This document shows positions 14,511-21,886 of a stretch of DNA of 26,535 bases, in pieces. A model generated the notes under the pieces. It was not told where the DNA came from and ran no database searches. It saw nothing but the letters and a program-made list of their open reading frames with translations. The translations under genes and the position numbers were made by a program. This DNA comes from JAWLBR01 sp041687495 (lineage in GTDB: Bacteria; Bacillota; Limnochordia; DTU087; JAAYGB01), in contig JAWLBR010000041.1 in NCBI GenBank assembly GCA_041687495.1, forward strand, positions 1-26,535, read 5' to 3'. The first letter of the stretch is position 1. Every line of letters starts with the position of its first letter.

Positions 14511-15398
14511 TTAGTGATCCCTGGAGATAACAAAATCTGCGAGACCGTGCAATGGCTCCGCATTGTCTCCTAAAGCAGTAATCGACTCTTTGGCGGTGGC
14601 TATGGCTTTCTCAGCTAAGGTCTTAGCTTGGTCTAAGCCAAAGAGCGAGACATAAGTGGCTTTGAGATGTCGCTCATCACTGCCCACCGCCTTACCTAAC
14701 TTAGCCTCGTCTCCCACCACATCGAGAATATCATCGGTAATCTGAAAAGCCAATCCGAAGTTGTCGGCATAGGAGTCAATCATCGCCAACTGCCTCTGAT
14801 TGGCCCCACCGACAATGGCTCCGCAGCAGATCGAGGCCCGAAACAGTGCACCGGTCTTATGGGTATGGATATACTCCAAGATCTGCTGAGAGACATGCTT
14901 GTCCTCCGACTCCATATCACTGACCTGGCCACCTATGAGACCGTCTGTGCCACAGGCCCTACCCAACTCGTCCAGTAGCCTTACAATCGTACTGTCATCC
15001 ACACCAAGGTATCTTAGCCGCGACAATAGATGAAAACCATGGGTGAGTAGTGCATCTCCTGCAAGTACTGCCATGGCTTCACCAAAAACTTTGTGGTTGG
15101 TAAGCTTGCCCCGCCGGTAATCATCGTCGTCCATACAAGGCAAGTCGTCGTGGATCAGGCTATAAGCATGAATCATCTCTAAAGCCGCGACAAGAGGACC
15201 CAGCTTCTGCCTATCTCCTCCTACTGCCTCACATCCAGCTATGGCCAGAAGTGCCCTGAGCCGCTTTCCTCCACCAGTAGCACTGTAGCGCATAGCCCGG
15301 TGAATCGTGCTGGGCACTGCGGTTTCGGGAGGCAGATACCGATTGATGGCTTCTTCAATAAAAGGAATATGAGTGCGGGCGTACTCGATGAAACTCAT
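14511..15398 (-). CDS. ispA: Farnesyl diphosphate synthase (polyprenyl synthetase)
   Basis: IspA joins dimethylallyl and isopentenyl diphosphates into farnesyl diphosphate, precursor of undecaprenyl phosphate, quinones and other isoprenoids. The first aspartate-rich motif is DDLPCMD at residues 84-90, in the context LIHDDLPCMDDDDYRRGKLTNHK typical of bacterial short-chain synthases. The second is DDILD at 222-226 (GLAFQITDDILDVVGD). GGGKRLR at 42-48 is the diphosphate-binding region. The length of 295 residues is normal. The ATG overlaps the xseB stop by four bases (ATGA), so it is translationally coupled to xseB. The xseA-xseB-ispA order leading to dxs is standard in Firmicutes; here the OLE RNA and oapA separate ispA from dxs. 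Confidence 0.96.
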   Translation of the reverse strand: MSFIEYARTHIPFIEEAINRYLPPETAVPSTIHRAMRYSATGGGKRLRALLAIAGCEAVGGDRQKLGPLVAALEMIHAYSLIHDDLPCMDDDDYRRGKLTNHKVFGEAMAVLAGDALLTHGFHLLSRLRYLGVDDSTIVRLLDELGRACGTDGLIGGQVSDMESEDKHVSQQILEYIHTHKTGALFRASICCGAIVGGANQRQLAMIDSYADNFGLAFQITDDILDVVGDEAKLGKAVGSDERHLKATYVSLFGLDQAKTLAEKAIATAKESITALGDNAEPLHGLADFVISRDH

Positions 15399-15619
15399 TC
15401 TGCCACCTCTTTGTCGCAGACTTCTAAGGGCTGTGTTCCCTGCCCTCCATCAACTAGCTGCTTTACCTTCACTTCTGCCTTCTCCAAGTGTCCATTACAG
15501 ATTCCGGCCAGTTTCACACCCTGCTCAAAAAGAGCTAAGGCCTCTTCAAGATCAGGTTCACCAGACTCAAGTTGCTTGACGACCTTCTCCAGCTCACCCA
15601 TGGCTTGCTCAAACTTCAT
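15395..15619 (-). CDS. xseB: Exodeoxyribonuclease VII small subunit
   Basis: This 74-residue protein has the full XseB pattern: FEQAMGELEKVVKQLESGEPDLEEALALFEQGVKLAGICNGHLEKAEVKVKQL. That is an antiparallel two-helix bundle which coats the large subunit XseA to form the single-strand-specific exonuclease VII. A tail of about 18 residues after the second helix is unremarkable. The ATG lies inside the last codons of xseA (11-base overlap), with GGAGGAG about 10 bases before it, and the gene runs four bases into ispA. Stoichiometric expression with xseA is expected. Confidence 0.96.
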   Translation of the reverse strand: MKFEQAMGELEKVVKQLESGEPDLEEALALFEQGVKLAGICNGHLEKAEVKVKQLVDGGQGTQPLEVCDKEVAE

Positions 15620-16871
15620 CCCGTACAGCTCCTCCTAAACTCTGCTTGCCCGATACGGCCTGCACTTGACAGTCAGCTTGTCCGTCAGACAGCAAAACCT
15701 CCACACACAGCCCAACCTGAAGCTGCTCAACCGACTTGACTATCTGCGCTGAACCCTGCTCACTTCTGTTTCTGCAAACGGCATAGCCGCGACACAGAGT
15801 TGCCAGCGGACTTAGCTGTTCCAACTGCGAAACAGCACCGACCATTTGCTGCTTCTTTTCCCGCAAAACGACATCCACCGCCCGGCCAGCCCGTTGCACC
15901 CAATCGTCGACCCGCTGCATCTGGACCTTGACCGTAGAATCGGGACTGTGGAGCCGAAGCCTTTCCTGCAAAGCGTGAACCCGCTGGGTTTTTTGCCATA
16001 GCCACCGCTGTAGTCCACTCTCCAACTGCCCAGCCGCGCCCTCCACCTGGTCTCGCAACTTTTGGACTTCTGGAACGACCAGTTCGGCTGCTGCCGAAGG
16101 GGTAGGCGCCCGCAAATCTGCCACAAAATCGGCAATGGTCACATCGGTTTCGTGTCCAACGGCGCTGACTACTGGGTAGCGGGAACTAGCTATTGCCCGT
16201 GCGACCGATTCATCATTGAAGCACCATAGGTCCTCGAGCGCCCCGCCACCTCTAGCGACTACAATCACATCAATGCCCTCAAAGTGGTTCAACTGTTCAA
16301 TGGCTTGACAGATACTTGTGGGGGCTTCTTTTCCCTGCACCTGAGTCGGTGCAAGCACAATCGGCATTGCCGGAAATCGACGGCGAATTATCGAAACGAG
16401 ATCCTTGATGGCCGCCCCACTGGGCGAGGTCACTAACCCAACACCGGTGGGAACCTGCGGCAGTTGGCGTTTCCGGCTTTGCTCAAACAATCCCTCGGAA
16501 GCCAGACGTGCCTTCAGCTGCTCAAATGCCAGCTGCAGTGCGCCTTGACCAACTGGCTCAAGTCTTTCGACATACAGCTGATAGCTCCCCGTGACTTCAT
16601 AGAGTCCGACTCCGCCGATCGCCCATACCTTTTGACCGTTCTTAAGTTCAAAGGCAACCGAAGAAGCATGCGAACGAAACATCACGCAACTTAGGCTCGA
16701 AGTATCGTCCTTTAAGGTAAAATACATGTGCCCCGACTGCTGCCGCCTTAAGTTGGAAACCTCACCACTAACCGCTATGTTCTGCAATACCCGCTGCCCC
16801 AACAAGAGAGTTTTGATGTAACGGGTCAGCTCACCTACCGAATATGCACGTCTTCCATCCTTGATCTGCAA
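15609..16871 (-). CDS. xseA: Exodeoxyribonuclease VII large subunit
   Basis: XseA is the catalytic subunit of exonuclease VII, which degrades single-stranded DNA from both ends to oligonucleotides. An N-terminal OB-fold (about residues 8-105: YSVGELTRYIKTLL, IAVSGEVSNLRRQQSGHMYFTLKDD) binds DNA. The central nuclease domain shows GVGLVTSPSGAAIKDLVSIIRRRFP, IDVIVVARGGGALEDLWCFNDE and PVVSAVGHETDVTIADFVADLRAPTPSAAAEL. The C-terminal coiled-coil region (about 270-360) is shorter than in E. coli, and the total of 420 residues fits Firmicutes XseA. The start is TTG at 16871 with AGGGA six bases before. It lies 9 bases after the Kae1-like gene and overlaps xseB. Confidence 0.97.
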   Translation of the reverse strand: MQIKDGRRAYSVGELTRYIKTLLLGQRVLQNIAVSGEVSNLRRQQSGHMYFTLKDDTSSLSCVMFRSHASSVAFELKNGQKVWAIGGVGLYEVTGSYQLYVERLEPVGQGALQLAFEQLKARLASEGLFEQSRKRQLPQVPTGVGLVTSPSGAAIKDLVSIIRRRFPAMPIVLAPTQVQGKEAPTSICQAIEQLNHFEGIDVIVVARGGGALEDLWCFNDESVARAIASSRYPVVSAVGHETDVTIADFVADLRAPTPSAAAELVVPEVQKLRDQVEGAAGQLESGLQRWLWQKTQRVHALQERLRLHSPDSTVKVQMQRVDDWVQRAGRAVDVVLREKKQQMVGAVSQLEQLSPLATLCRGYAVCRNRSEQGSAQIVKSVEQLQVGLCVEVLLSDGQADCQVQAVSGKQSLGGAVRDEV

Positions 16872-16880
16872 ATCTGATCC

Positions 16881-17903
16881 CTACCGATACCTAACTGTGC
16901 TGATTACTCCACCGAGCTGCTGCTGGATGACGCCCAGGTACGCGAGTCCAACAGCGTTGTCAGTGCTATAAGCAGCATCAGAAAAATAAGCGTCTATCCC
17001 TTGCGGCCTAAGCTTAGTAATGATCCGCTCACGCAGGATCTGATTGCTGGCCACTCCTCCTACCAGTAAGCACCTTCGCCAACCAGTTACGTCTGCGGCA
17101 TTTGCTATCCACTTCACCACGGTTCGAGCCAGGCAGTCAAACACCTCAGCTGCCACCTGTGCTGGCTCGAACCCTTGAGATATCAAACGCATTGCAGCTG
17201 ATGCAGGCCCAGAAAAACTAATCGTCGACCCCTGGACCGAACTGGGGATCCGGTGCTCCACGCTGACGCCGGCAGCCAACTCTTCCAAGTGCGGCCCGGC
17301 CGGGAAAGGCAGTCCCAAAGCAACTCCGATCCGATCGACAAATTGCCCGGCGTGTAAATCCGACGTGGCTCCAATCTCCGCTATCTCCATGGATCCATCC
17401 ATGGTGAATCGGACCTTACCTAACTCGCTGGTGCCTCCCGACAAATGCACCGCTAACATTTTCACTTCCTCGCCGGACTGAAGAGCGCTCATTACTGGCT
17501 CACGCAAAGGCGAAGACCAAACCCCGGCCCAGATGTGTCCTTCTTGGTGCGTGGATGGTACGGACAGAAGTCCCATAACGCCAGCTAGCGACTCCGCCAA
17601 CCCGCTTCCTGCTCGAAACACCGGCAGATACGAAGACTTTACCGGTCGAGGCCTGTGGCTATAGCAGACACTGACAAGATCCTGAGCAAAGATTGTCTCG
17701 CGAACAGTCCTTGTTAGGTCCGGGAGGTTGACGATGTGCTGAAATAGAGCCTCTGACTGCCGCAGACCCCTTTGTCCTGTTGGGACAGTGAGCACCCTGC
17801 GCTGGTCAAGCAGAAGGGTAGCTGCCCTGTCCATCACAGCCACTGAGGTCGTGTAACAACTGGTGTCAATCCCCAGAACACACATTGGACGAACACTCAC
17901 CAT
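16881..17903 (-). CDS. TsaD/Kae1-like ATPase paralogue of unknown function
   Basis: This 340-residue protein has the fold signatures of the Kae1/TsaD family. They are LGIDTSCYTTSVAVMD at the N-terminus, the metal-binding HQEGH (H119 and H123), LSGGTSEL where TsaD has VSGGHTEL, GATSDLHAGQFVDRIG, LLVGGVASNQILRERI, and STDNAVGLAYLG with the C-terminal aspartate. It differs from true TsaD, the tRNA threonylcarbamoyladenosine enzyme, in the stretch that normally reads like GPGL.GSL: here it is SHRPRPVKSSYLPVFRAGSGLAESLAG. It is therefore likely a second, specialised copy, often annotated O-sialoglycoprotein endopeptidase, seen between nusB and xseA in some Clostridia. The substrate is unknown and no peptidase activity is implied. 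The ATG at 17903 follows the nusB stop by 3 bases; GGAAGG lies upstream. Confidence 0.85.
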   Translation of the reverse strand: MVSVRPMCVLGIDTSCYTTSVAVMDRAATLLLDQRRVLTVPTGQRGLRQSEALFQHIVNLPDLTRTVRETIFAQDLVSVCYSHRPRPVKSSYLPVFRAGSGLAESLAGVMGLLSVPSTHQEGHIWAGVWSSPLREPVMSALQSGEEVKMLAVHLSGGTSELGKVRFTMDGSMEIAEIGATSDLHAGQFVDRIGVALGLPFPAGPHLEELAAGVSVEHRIPSSVQGSTISFSGPASAAMRLISQGFEPAQVAAEVFDCLARTVVKWIANAADVTGWRRCLLVGGVASNQILRERIITKLRPQGIDAYFSDAAYSTDNAVGLAYLGVIQQQLGGVISTVRYR

Positions 17904-17906
17904 GCA

Positions 17907-18413
17907 TCAACCTTCCTCGGGAGACGCAGGCGCGGGCTGCTCGGATTCCTCATTCTGAGGCTCTAACCCTTCTGCAGCTTCAGACAAAGATCCATCAATG
18001 GGTCCGTCCAGAGCCTCGATATCCTTCTTGATCTTGCCTAAAATCCCGTTGATGAAGCGTCCAGAGTTGACGTCACCAAACCTCTTGCCCAACTCCACCA
18101 TCTCATTGATAGTCACGGCCAAGGGAATGTCATCGCGATAAAACATTTCAAAGATGCCTAAGCGAAGCAGGTTTCTGTCGACTCCAGCCATCCGGTCCAC
18201 ATCCCACCCCACTGAGTACCGGGCAATGAGGCTATCGATCTCTTCCTGATTGGAAATAACTTCTCTCACCAACTCTACGGCGAAAGCTTCCATGTCAGGG
18301 TCCAGGGACACCGAGTCCCGCATCCAGTCCACAGCCTCATTGACGGGAACTTGTCCCATGTCGATTTGAAACAGCATCTGCAAAGCAGCCTGTCTGGCCA
18401 ATCTTCGCCTCAA
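17907..18413 (-). CDS. nusB: Transcription antitermination factor NusB
   Basis: NusB binds boxA RNA with S10 (NusE) and supports antitermination of rRNA operons. The all-helical core is complete: RRRLARQAALQMLFQID, then EEIDSLIARYSVGWDVDRMAGVDRNLLRLGIFEMFYRDDIPLAVTINEMVELGKRFGDVNSGRFINGILGKI. An acidic tail of about 38 residues after the core (many Glu, Pro and Ser) is longer than in E. coli. I prefer TTG at 18413, which gives the canonical MRRRLAR start and has GAGGTG seven bases before. A GTG at 18437 adds eight residues but lacks a ribosome-binding site. It begins the nusB-xseA-xseB-ispA run. Confidence 0.95.
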   Translation of the reverse strand: MRRRLARQAALQMLFQIDMGQVPVNEAVDWMRDSVSLDPDMEAFAVELVREVISNQEEIDSLIARYSVGWDVDRMAGVDRNLLRLGIFEMFYRDDIPLAVTINEMVELGKRFGDVNSGRFINGILGKIKKDIEALDGPIDGSLSEAAEGLEPQNEESEQPAPASPEEG

Positions 18414-18440
18414 ACTGACACACCTCGTTCTCTTCACTTC

Positions 18441-18458
18441 AGCGGGTGCTTACCCGCT
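18441..18458. other. Perfect short hairpin upstream of nusB
   Basis: AGCGGGT and ACCCGCT form a perfect 7-bp stem with a four-base loop. It lies between the DUF2273 stop and the nusB start, close to the GTG alternative start. No T run follows on the minus strand (GAAGTG), so termination is unlikely. It may act as an mRNA stability or processing boundary between the acc/asp23 and nusB parts. Confidence 0.4.
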
Positions 18459-18506
18459 ACCCATCGTTTACCAATGAATCCTAACAGTCCTCCAGCGGCC
18501 ATAAGT

Positions 18507-18746
18507 CTAGCGGAATCGGGAGCGATCGCTTGGCAGTACTTGGTCCAGTAGTTCCGCCCAACTCTTTCCACTGTCATACCGGTAGCCAACAGCCAGTCCG
18601 CCAACCATGCACAAGAGCACAAACATCGCCCTAAGAACTCCGAACCGGATGGACAGCCAGCCAAAACCAATCCCAAGAACCACACCAGCCACGGTCCCCT
18701 TGTGTTGAAACAACCATGCCAACCATGTCAGCACTCTCTCGTCCAC
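18507..18746 (-). CDS. DUF2273 small membrane protein
   Basis: This small protein of 79 residues has two hydrophobic segments (AGVVLGIGFGWLSIRFGVLRAMFVLLCMVGGLAVGY) that fit DUF2273. That family commonly accompanies Asp23 and AmaP genes in Gram-positive bacteria. Its function is unknown; it may help to hold Asp23-type proteins at the membrane. The start is uncertain. GTG at 18746 has a GGGGTGA ribosome-binding site five bases before it and gives a family-like N-terminus. GTG at 18767 overlaps the amaP stop (TAGTG) but lacks such a site. Both give the same membrane region. Confidence 0.75.
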   Translation of the reverse strand: MDERVLTWLAWLFQHKGTVAGVVLGIGFGWLSIRFGVLRAMFVLLCMVGGLAVGYRYDSGKSWAELLDQVLPSDRSRFR

Positions 18747-18766
18747 TGGCCTCACCCCGCTTGGCA

Positions 18767-19300
18767 CTACTGCACCCGAGCCTTTTCCTTACTGGCGCTG
18801 ATACCCTTAACGTTGACTTGAGCAGCAGCCACCGGCACACCCACAATCTCCTCTATGTAGTGGGACACCTTCTCCTGAACTTGACTTGCCAAGGCAGGGA
18901 TGCTCCGATCTGGGAGAACATGCAACATTAGCTCCACCTGCAGTCCTTCGCCGCTCACCGTCACAGAAGTGGATAGATCCTTGATTCCCTCCACTTGGCT
19001 GGCCGCTTGTTGCGCCAGAGCTTCAACGGTACTCAGGGAGACATCTACATTCCCAAGTTCTCCCTGCCATCGGACACCCTGAGTTGTGCCTCGCCTCAAA
19101 GCAGCCGCTGTGAAGTATGCCCCTCCCAAACCTAGAAAGATGACGACCACGGCCCCTTCCAAAGGACGCCCACTGAGTACATCAAACCAAGCCAACATAT
19201 TAGCCGCGTCCCAGCCCAAAATGAGCGCCGCAACTGCGGCGGCCAAAACCACCATCACTGCGGCGGCTAAGAATGCCATAACCCTCTCCACGACCCCCAA
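18767..19300 (-). CDS. amaP: AmaP-like Asp23 membrane-anchoring protein
   Basis: AmaP anchors the alkaline-shock protein Asp23 to the membrane in Staphylococcus. This 177-residue protein has two N-terminal transmembrane segments (about residues 7-29 and 48-68, the latter VVVIFLGLGGAYFTAAAL). A cytoplasmic domain itself of Asp23-like type follows (VDVSLSTVEALAQQAASQVEGIKDLSTSVTVSGEGLQVELMLHV to QEKVSHYIEEIVGVPVAAAQVNVKGI). The start is TTG at 19300 with AGGAGG eight bases before, inside a short gap after the Asp23-family gene. The trio Asp23-AmaP-DUF2273 is a recurring envelope-stress module. The gene is placed behind acc and could be co-transcribed with it. Confidence 0.85.
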   Translation of the reverse strand: MGVVERVMAFLAAAVMVVLAAAVAALILGWDAANMLAWFDVLSGRPLEGAVVVIFLGLGGAYFTAAALRRGTTQGVRWQGELGNVDVSLSTVEALAQQAASQVEGIKDLSTSVTVSGEGLQVELMLHVLPDRSIPALASQVQEKVSHYIEEIVGVPVAAAQVNVKGISASKEKARVQ

Positions 19301-19319
19301 AGGCCAACCCTCCTCAAGT

Positions 19320-19730
19320 CTAGCGAACTCTAGGTGGCTGCTCTTCCGGCTTTTCCTCTGGTGGCGCTGTTTGCTGCTGCGGGAAATTCACTCCAAGGAC
19401 ATGAACATTGACCTCAACCACATCAAGACCAGTCATACTCTCAATGGCCTGCTTCACGTTCTCTTGGATGTTTGCCGCTACTTCTGGAATCCTAACTCCG
19501 TATTCGACCACAACAAATAGGTCGATAGCTGCTTGTTCTTCGCCGACCTCAACCTTGACGCCCTTAGATAGGTTCTTCCGACCCAACAGTTCGGCTATGC
19601 CGCCAGCAATTCCACCGCTCATGCCAGCGACTCCTTCGACCTCGGACGCCGCTAAACCTGCGATGATCCCTACAACCTCATTGGCGACTCTTACCTCACC
19701 ATAGTCAGTTCGTTCCCGAGCCTCTGCCAT
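19320..19730 (-). CDS. Asp23/Gls24 family envelope-stress protein (YqhY-like)
   Basis: This 136-residue protein is a full Asp23 domain: GEVRVANEVVGIIAGLAASEVEGVAGMSGG, then LGRKNLSKGVKVEVGEEQAAIDLFVVVEYGVRIPEVAANIQENVKQAIESMTGLDVVEVNVHVLGV. A Pro/Glu-rich tail of about 22 residues follows. In B. subtilis the orthologue YqhY is encoded directly after accB-accC, exactly as here, and has been linked genetically to acetyl-CoA carboxylase control. The ATG at 19730 has a strong GGAGGTGGAGGG ahead of it. It has no transmembrane segment; AmaP, the next gene, likely anchors it. The precise function is not established. Confidence 0.92.
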   Translation of the reverse strand: MAEARERTDYGEVRVANEVVGIIAGLAASEVEGVAGMSGGIAGGIAELLGRKNLSKGVKVEVGEEQAAIDLFVVVEYGVRIPEVAANIQENVKQAIESMTGLDVVEVNVHVLGVNFPQQQTAPPEEKPEEQPPRVR

Positions 19731-19781
19731 TACCCTCCACCTCCAGCGAAGTATGAACCAAGTGCAAGTTCGCCAAGCCCG

Positions 19782-21140
19782 TTATTTCCGGTTAAACAAC
19801 GGTAGGAAATGCTTTTCAATGAAGTGAGTAGAGTACTCACCGGCCACAAACATCGGATCAGCAAGCAGACTTTTCTGAAACTCTACATTGGTGGCTATCC
19901 CTCCAACCACCAATTCATCAAGTGCTGCCCGCATCTTGGCAATGGCCTCATTGCGATCCCTACCCCAGACAATTAGCTTGCCGAACATCGAATCGTAATA
20001 CGGTGGTACGGTCCACCCTGAAAAAGCAGCACTGTCAACTCGAACCCCGTATCCTCCCGGAGTATGGTAAGCGCTGATGGTTCCCGGTGAGGGGCGGAAT
20101 CCGTGTTCCGGAGATTCAGCGTTGAGTCGGCACTCAATCGCATGCCCCGTCAATTTGACATCGTCTTGTGCATACCCCAGCGGCTCACCGGCTGCGATCC
20201 GAAGCTGCTCCTTCACGATATCAATTCCGGTGACCGCTTCTGTCACCGGATGTTCTACTTGTACTCTAGTGTTCATCTCCATAAAATAGAACGCGCCGCT
20301 CTTGTCCAGCAAAAACTCTATGGTACCGGCGTTTGTATATCCAATGGCTGTGGCTCCCTGAACCGCAACCTGCCCCATCCGCATGCGCAAGTCCTCACTC
20401 AACGCAAATGAGGGAGCTTCCTCTAGCACCTTCTGATGCCGCCGCTGCAGCGAACACTCACGCTCAAACAGATGCACGCAGCTGCCGTGCTCATCGGCTA
20501 GAATCTGAACCTCAATATGCCGTGGCTCCTCTACGAACTTCTCTATATACACCACATCACTGCCAAATGAGGCTCCAGCTTCGGCTTTGGCTACACTAAG
20601 TCCTCGTACCAGTTCATCGCGATTGTAAGCCACCCGCATGCCTCGACCACCGCCGCCAGCGGCTGCTTTCACGATGACTGGATACCCAATTTGCTCTGCT
20701 ACAGCGATAGCCTCAGCTTCATCAGCGATGGCACCTTCACTGCCGGGAACGACGGGAACTCCCGCTTCCTGCATCGCCTTTTTAGCTTCAGCCTTATCAC
20801 CCATTCTTTCGATAACAGCTGCTTTCGGGCCGATGAATTTCAGCCCGTGGCCCTCACAGACCTCGGCAAAGTGTGCTCGCTCCGATAGATACCCGTAGCC
20901 AGGGTGAATTGCATCGGCACCCGCCATCACCGCTGCACTCATGATATTGGGAATGTTTAAGTAGCTTTTCGCCGACGCAGCCGGCCCCACACAGTACGCT
21001 TCATCAGCCAATTCGACATGCAGTGACTCTCTGTCTGCTTCCGAGTAGATAGCCACTGTCTGTATACCCAATTCCCGGCATGCCCGGATAATCCGCACAG
21101 CAATCTCGCCCCGGTTGGCGATCAAAATCTTCTCAAACAC
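19782..21140 (-). CDS. accC: Acetyl-CoA carboxylase, biotin carboxylase subunit
   Basis: AccC carboxylates biotin on AccB using ATP and bicarbonate, the first half-reaction to malonyl-CoA in fatty acid synthesis. The ATP-grasp fold is complete. The N-terminal KILIANRGEIAVRIIRA leads to the biotin carboxylase signature, the glycine-rich loop is AAAGGGGRGMR at 159-169, and metal ligands lie in the E-M-N-T-R-V-Q-V-E-H-P segment (288-298). The length of 452 residues is normal. The start is GTG at 21140 seven bases after AGGAGG, 35 bases behind accB. The carboxyltransferase genes accA and accD are not in this window. Confidence 0.97.
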   Translation of the reverse strand: MFEKILIANRGEIAVRIIRACRELGIQTVAIYSEADRESLHVELADEAYCVGPAASAKSYLNIPNIMSAAVMAGADAIHPGYGYLSERAHFAEVCEGHGLKFIGPKAAVIERMGDKAEAKKAMQEAGVPVVPGSEGAIADEAEAIAVAEQIGYPVIVKAAAGGGGRGMRVAYNRDELVRGLSVAKAEAGASFGSDVVYIEKFVEEPRHIEVQILADEHGSCVHLFERECSLQRRHQKVLEEAPSFALSEDLRMRMGQVAVQGATAIGYTNAGTIEFLLDKSGAFYFMEMNTRVQVEHPVTEAVTGIDIVKEQLRIAAGEPLGYAQDDVKLTGHAIECRLNAESPEHGFRPSPGTISAYHTPGGYGVRVDSAAFSGWTVPPYYDSMFGKLIVWGRDRNEAIAKMRAALDELVVGGIATNVEFQKSLLADPMFVAGEYSTHFIEKHFLPLFNRK

Positions 21141-21175
21141 GAACAGACCTCCTACCCCAACGAGTGCAGTCGCTG

Positions 21176-21643
21176 CTACTCCTTCTCAATGACAAATAGC
21201 GGTTGCCCATACTCCACCGGCTGGGCATTCTCGACCAGTACCTTTACGATCCGCCCGCTGACTTCAGCCTCGATCTCATTCATCAGCTTCATGGCCTCAA
21301 TGATGCACAAGGGCTGGCCGGTCTTGACTGTATCTCCGACTTTCACATATGCCGGCGCGTCGGGAGCTGGAGCAGTGTAGAAAGTTCCGACCATCGGGGC
21401 AACCACGGTCACATGGTTCTCCGGAACCGACTCCGATGGCGCCTGAGTCGCTGGTTCGGCAGGGGCCAAGACCTCTTGCCGGGCGCTTGCGGCCGGTGGC
21501 GCAGCTGGGACAGCTGCCACCACTCCCTGGCAAGCAGCTGGCTTCTTGATTACAAGCTCCTCGCCGTCATCCTTGATTACCAACTCGGCAATGTCTGACT
21601 CGTTGACAATGTCTATAAGCTCTCTAATCTCTTTGATGTCCAT
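21176..21643 (-). CDS. accB: Acetyl-CoA carboxylase biotin carboxyl carrier protein
   Basis: AccB carries the biotin that shuttles carboxyl groups between AccC and the carboxyltransferase. The C-terminal biotinyl domain has the target lysine K119 in EAMKLMNEI, with the family thumb region TFYTAPAPDAPAYVKVGDTVK before it. The N-terminus (MDIKEIRELIDIVNESDIAELVIKDDGEELVIKK) is typical, and an Ala/Pro-rich flexible linker covers about 36-75. The length of 155 residues is normal. The ATG at 21643 has GGAGGG 11 bases before it, a rather long spacing, and the site lies just after a hairpin-rich leader that may affect translation. Confidence 0.97.
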   Translation of the reverse strand: MDIKEIRELIDIVNESDIAELVIKDDGEELVIKKPAACQGVVAAVPAAPPAASARQEVLAPAEPATQAPSESVPENHVTVVAPMVGTFYTAPAPDAPAYVKVGDTVKTGQPLCIIEAMKLMNEIEAEVSGRIVKVLVENAQPVEYGQPLFVIEKE

Positions 21644-21661
21644 ATTTCACCGGGCCCTCCG

Positions 21662-21726
21662 TTGGTCACAACGACCAAGAGTGGCCCTAAGCACCTCCCA
21701 CTTCATAAAGCGGTTCCGGGCCACTC
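21662..21726 (-). promoter_or_regulatory. Structured leader upstream of accB
   Basis: Two perfect inverted repeats stand in tandem on the minus strand. GAGTGGCCC (21726-21718) pairs with GGGCCACTC (21687-21679) over nine bases with a 30-base loop. TTGGTC (21678-21673) pairs with GACCAA (21667-21662) over six bases with a five-base loop. The second ends within a few bases of the accB ribosome-binding site GGAGGGCCC, whose GGGCCC could also pair with the first hairpin. No known riboswitch is recognised. The arrangement suggests control of acc translation or a protein operator; this is inference. Confidence 0.45.
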
Positions 21727-21814
21727 GTACAAGAGAAGACCCATTGTTATGCAATCCAAGTTACCCCAGTATATTAGCTACGTTACCATTGATATCCTTC
21801 CCGGAAAAAGAAAC

Positions 21815-21856
21815 AAAAAACCTCGGCTGCACTGCGTAGCAAGGCATTCCGAGGTT
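21815..21856 (-). terminator. Intrinsic terminator of the spoIIIA operon
   Basis: AACCTCGG (21856-21849) pairs with CCGAGGTT (21826-21819) in a perfect 8-bp stem with a 22-base loop, followed directly by TTTTG and TTTCTTTTT. It lies about 30 bases after the spoIIIAH stop and separates the operon from accB. Confidence 0.88.
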
Positions 21857-21886
21857 AAGGCATTGACTGCGGAACTAAATCCTGGC

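Noticed and set aside
21662..21726. FapR operator upstream of accB
   Set aside because: The inverted repeats do not resemble the TTAGTACC-type FapR site; they look more like RNA hairpins.
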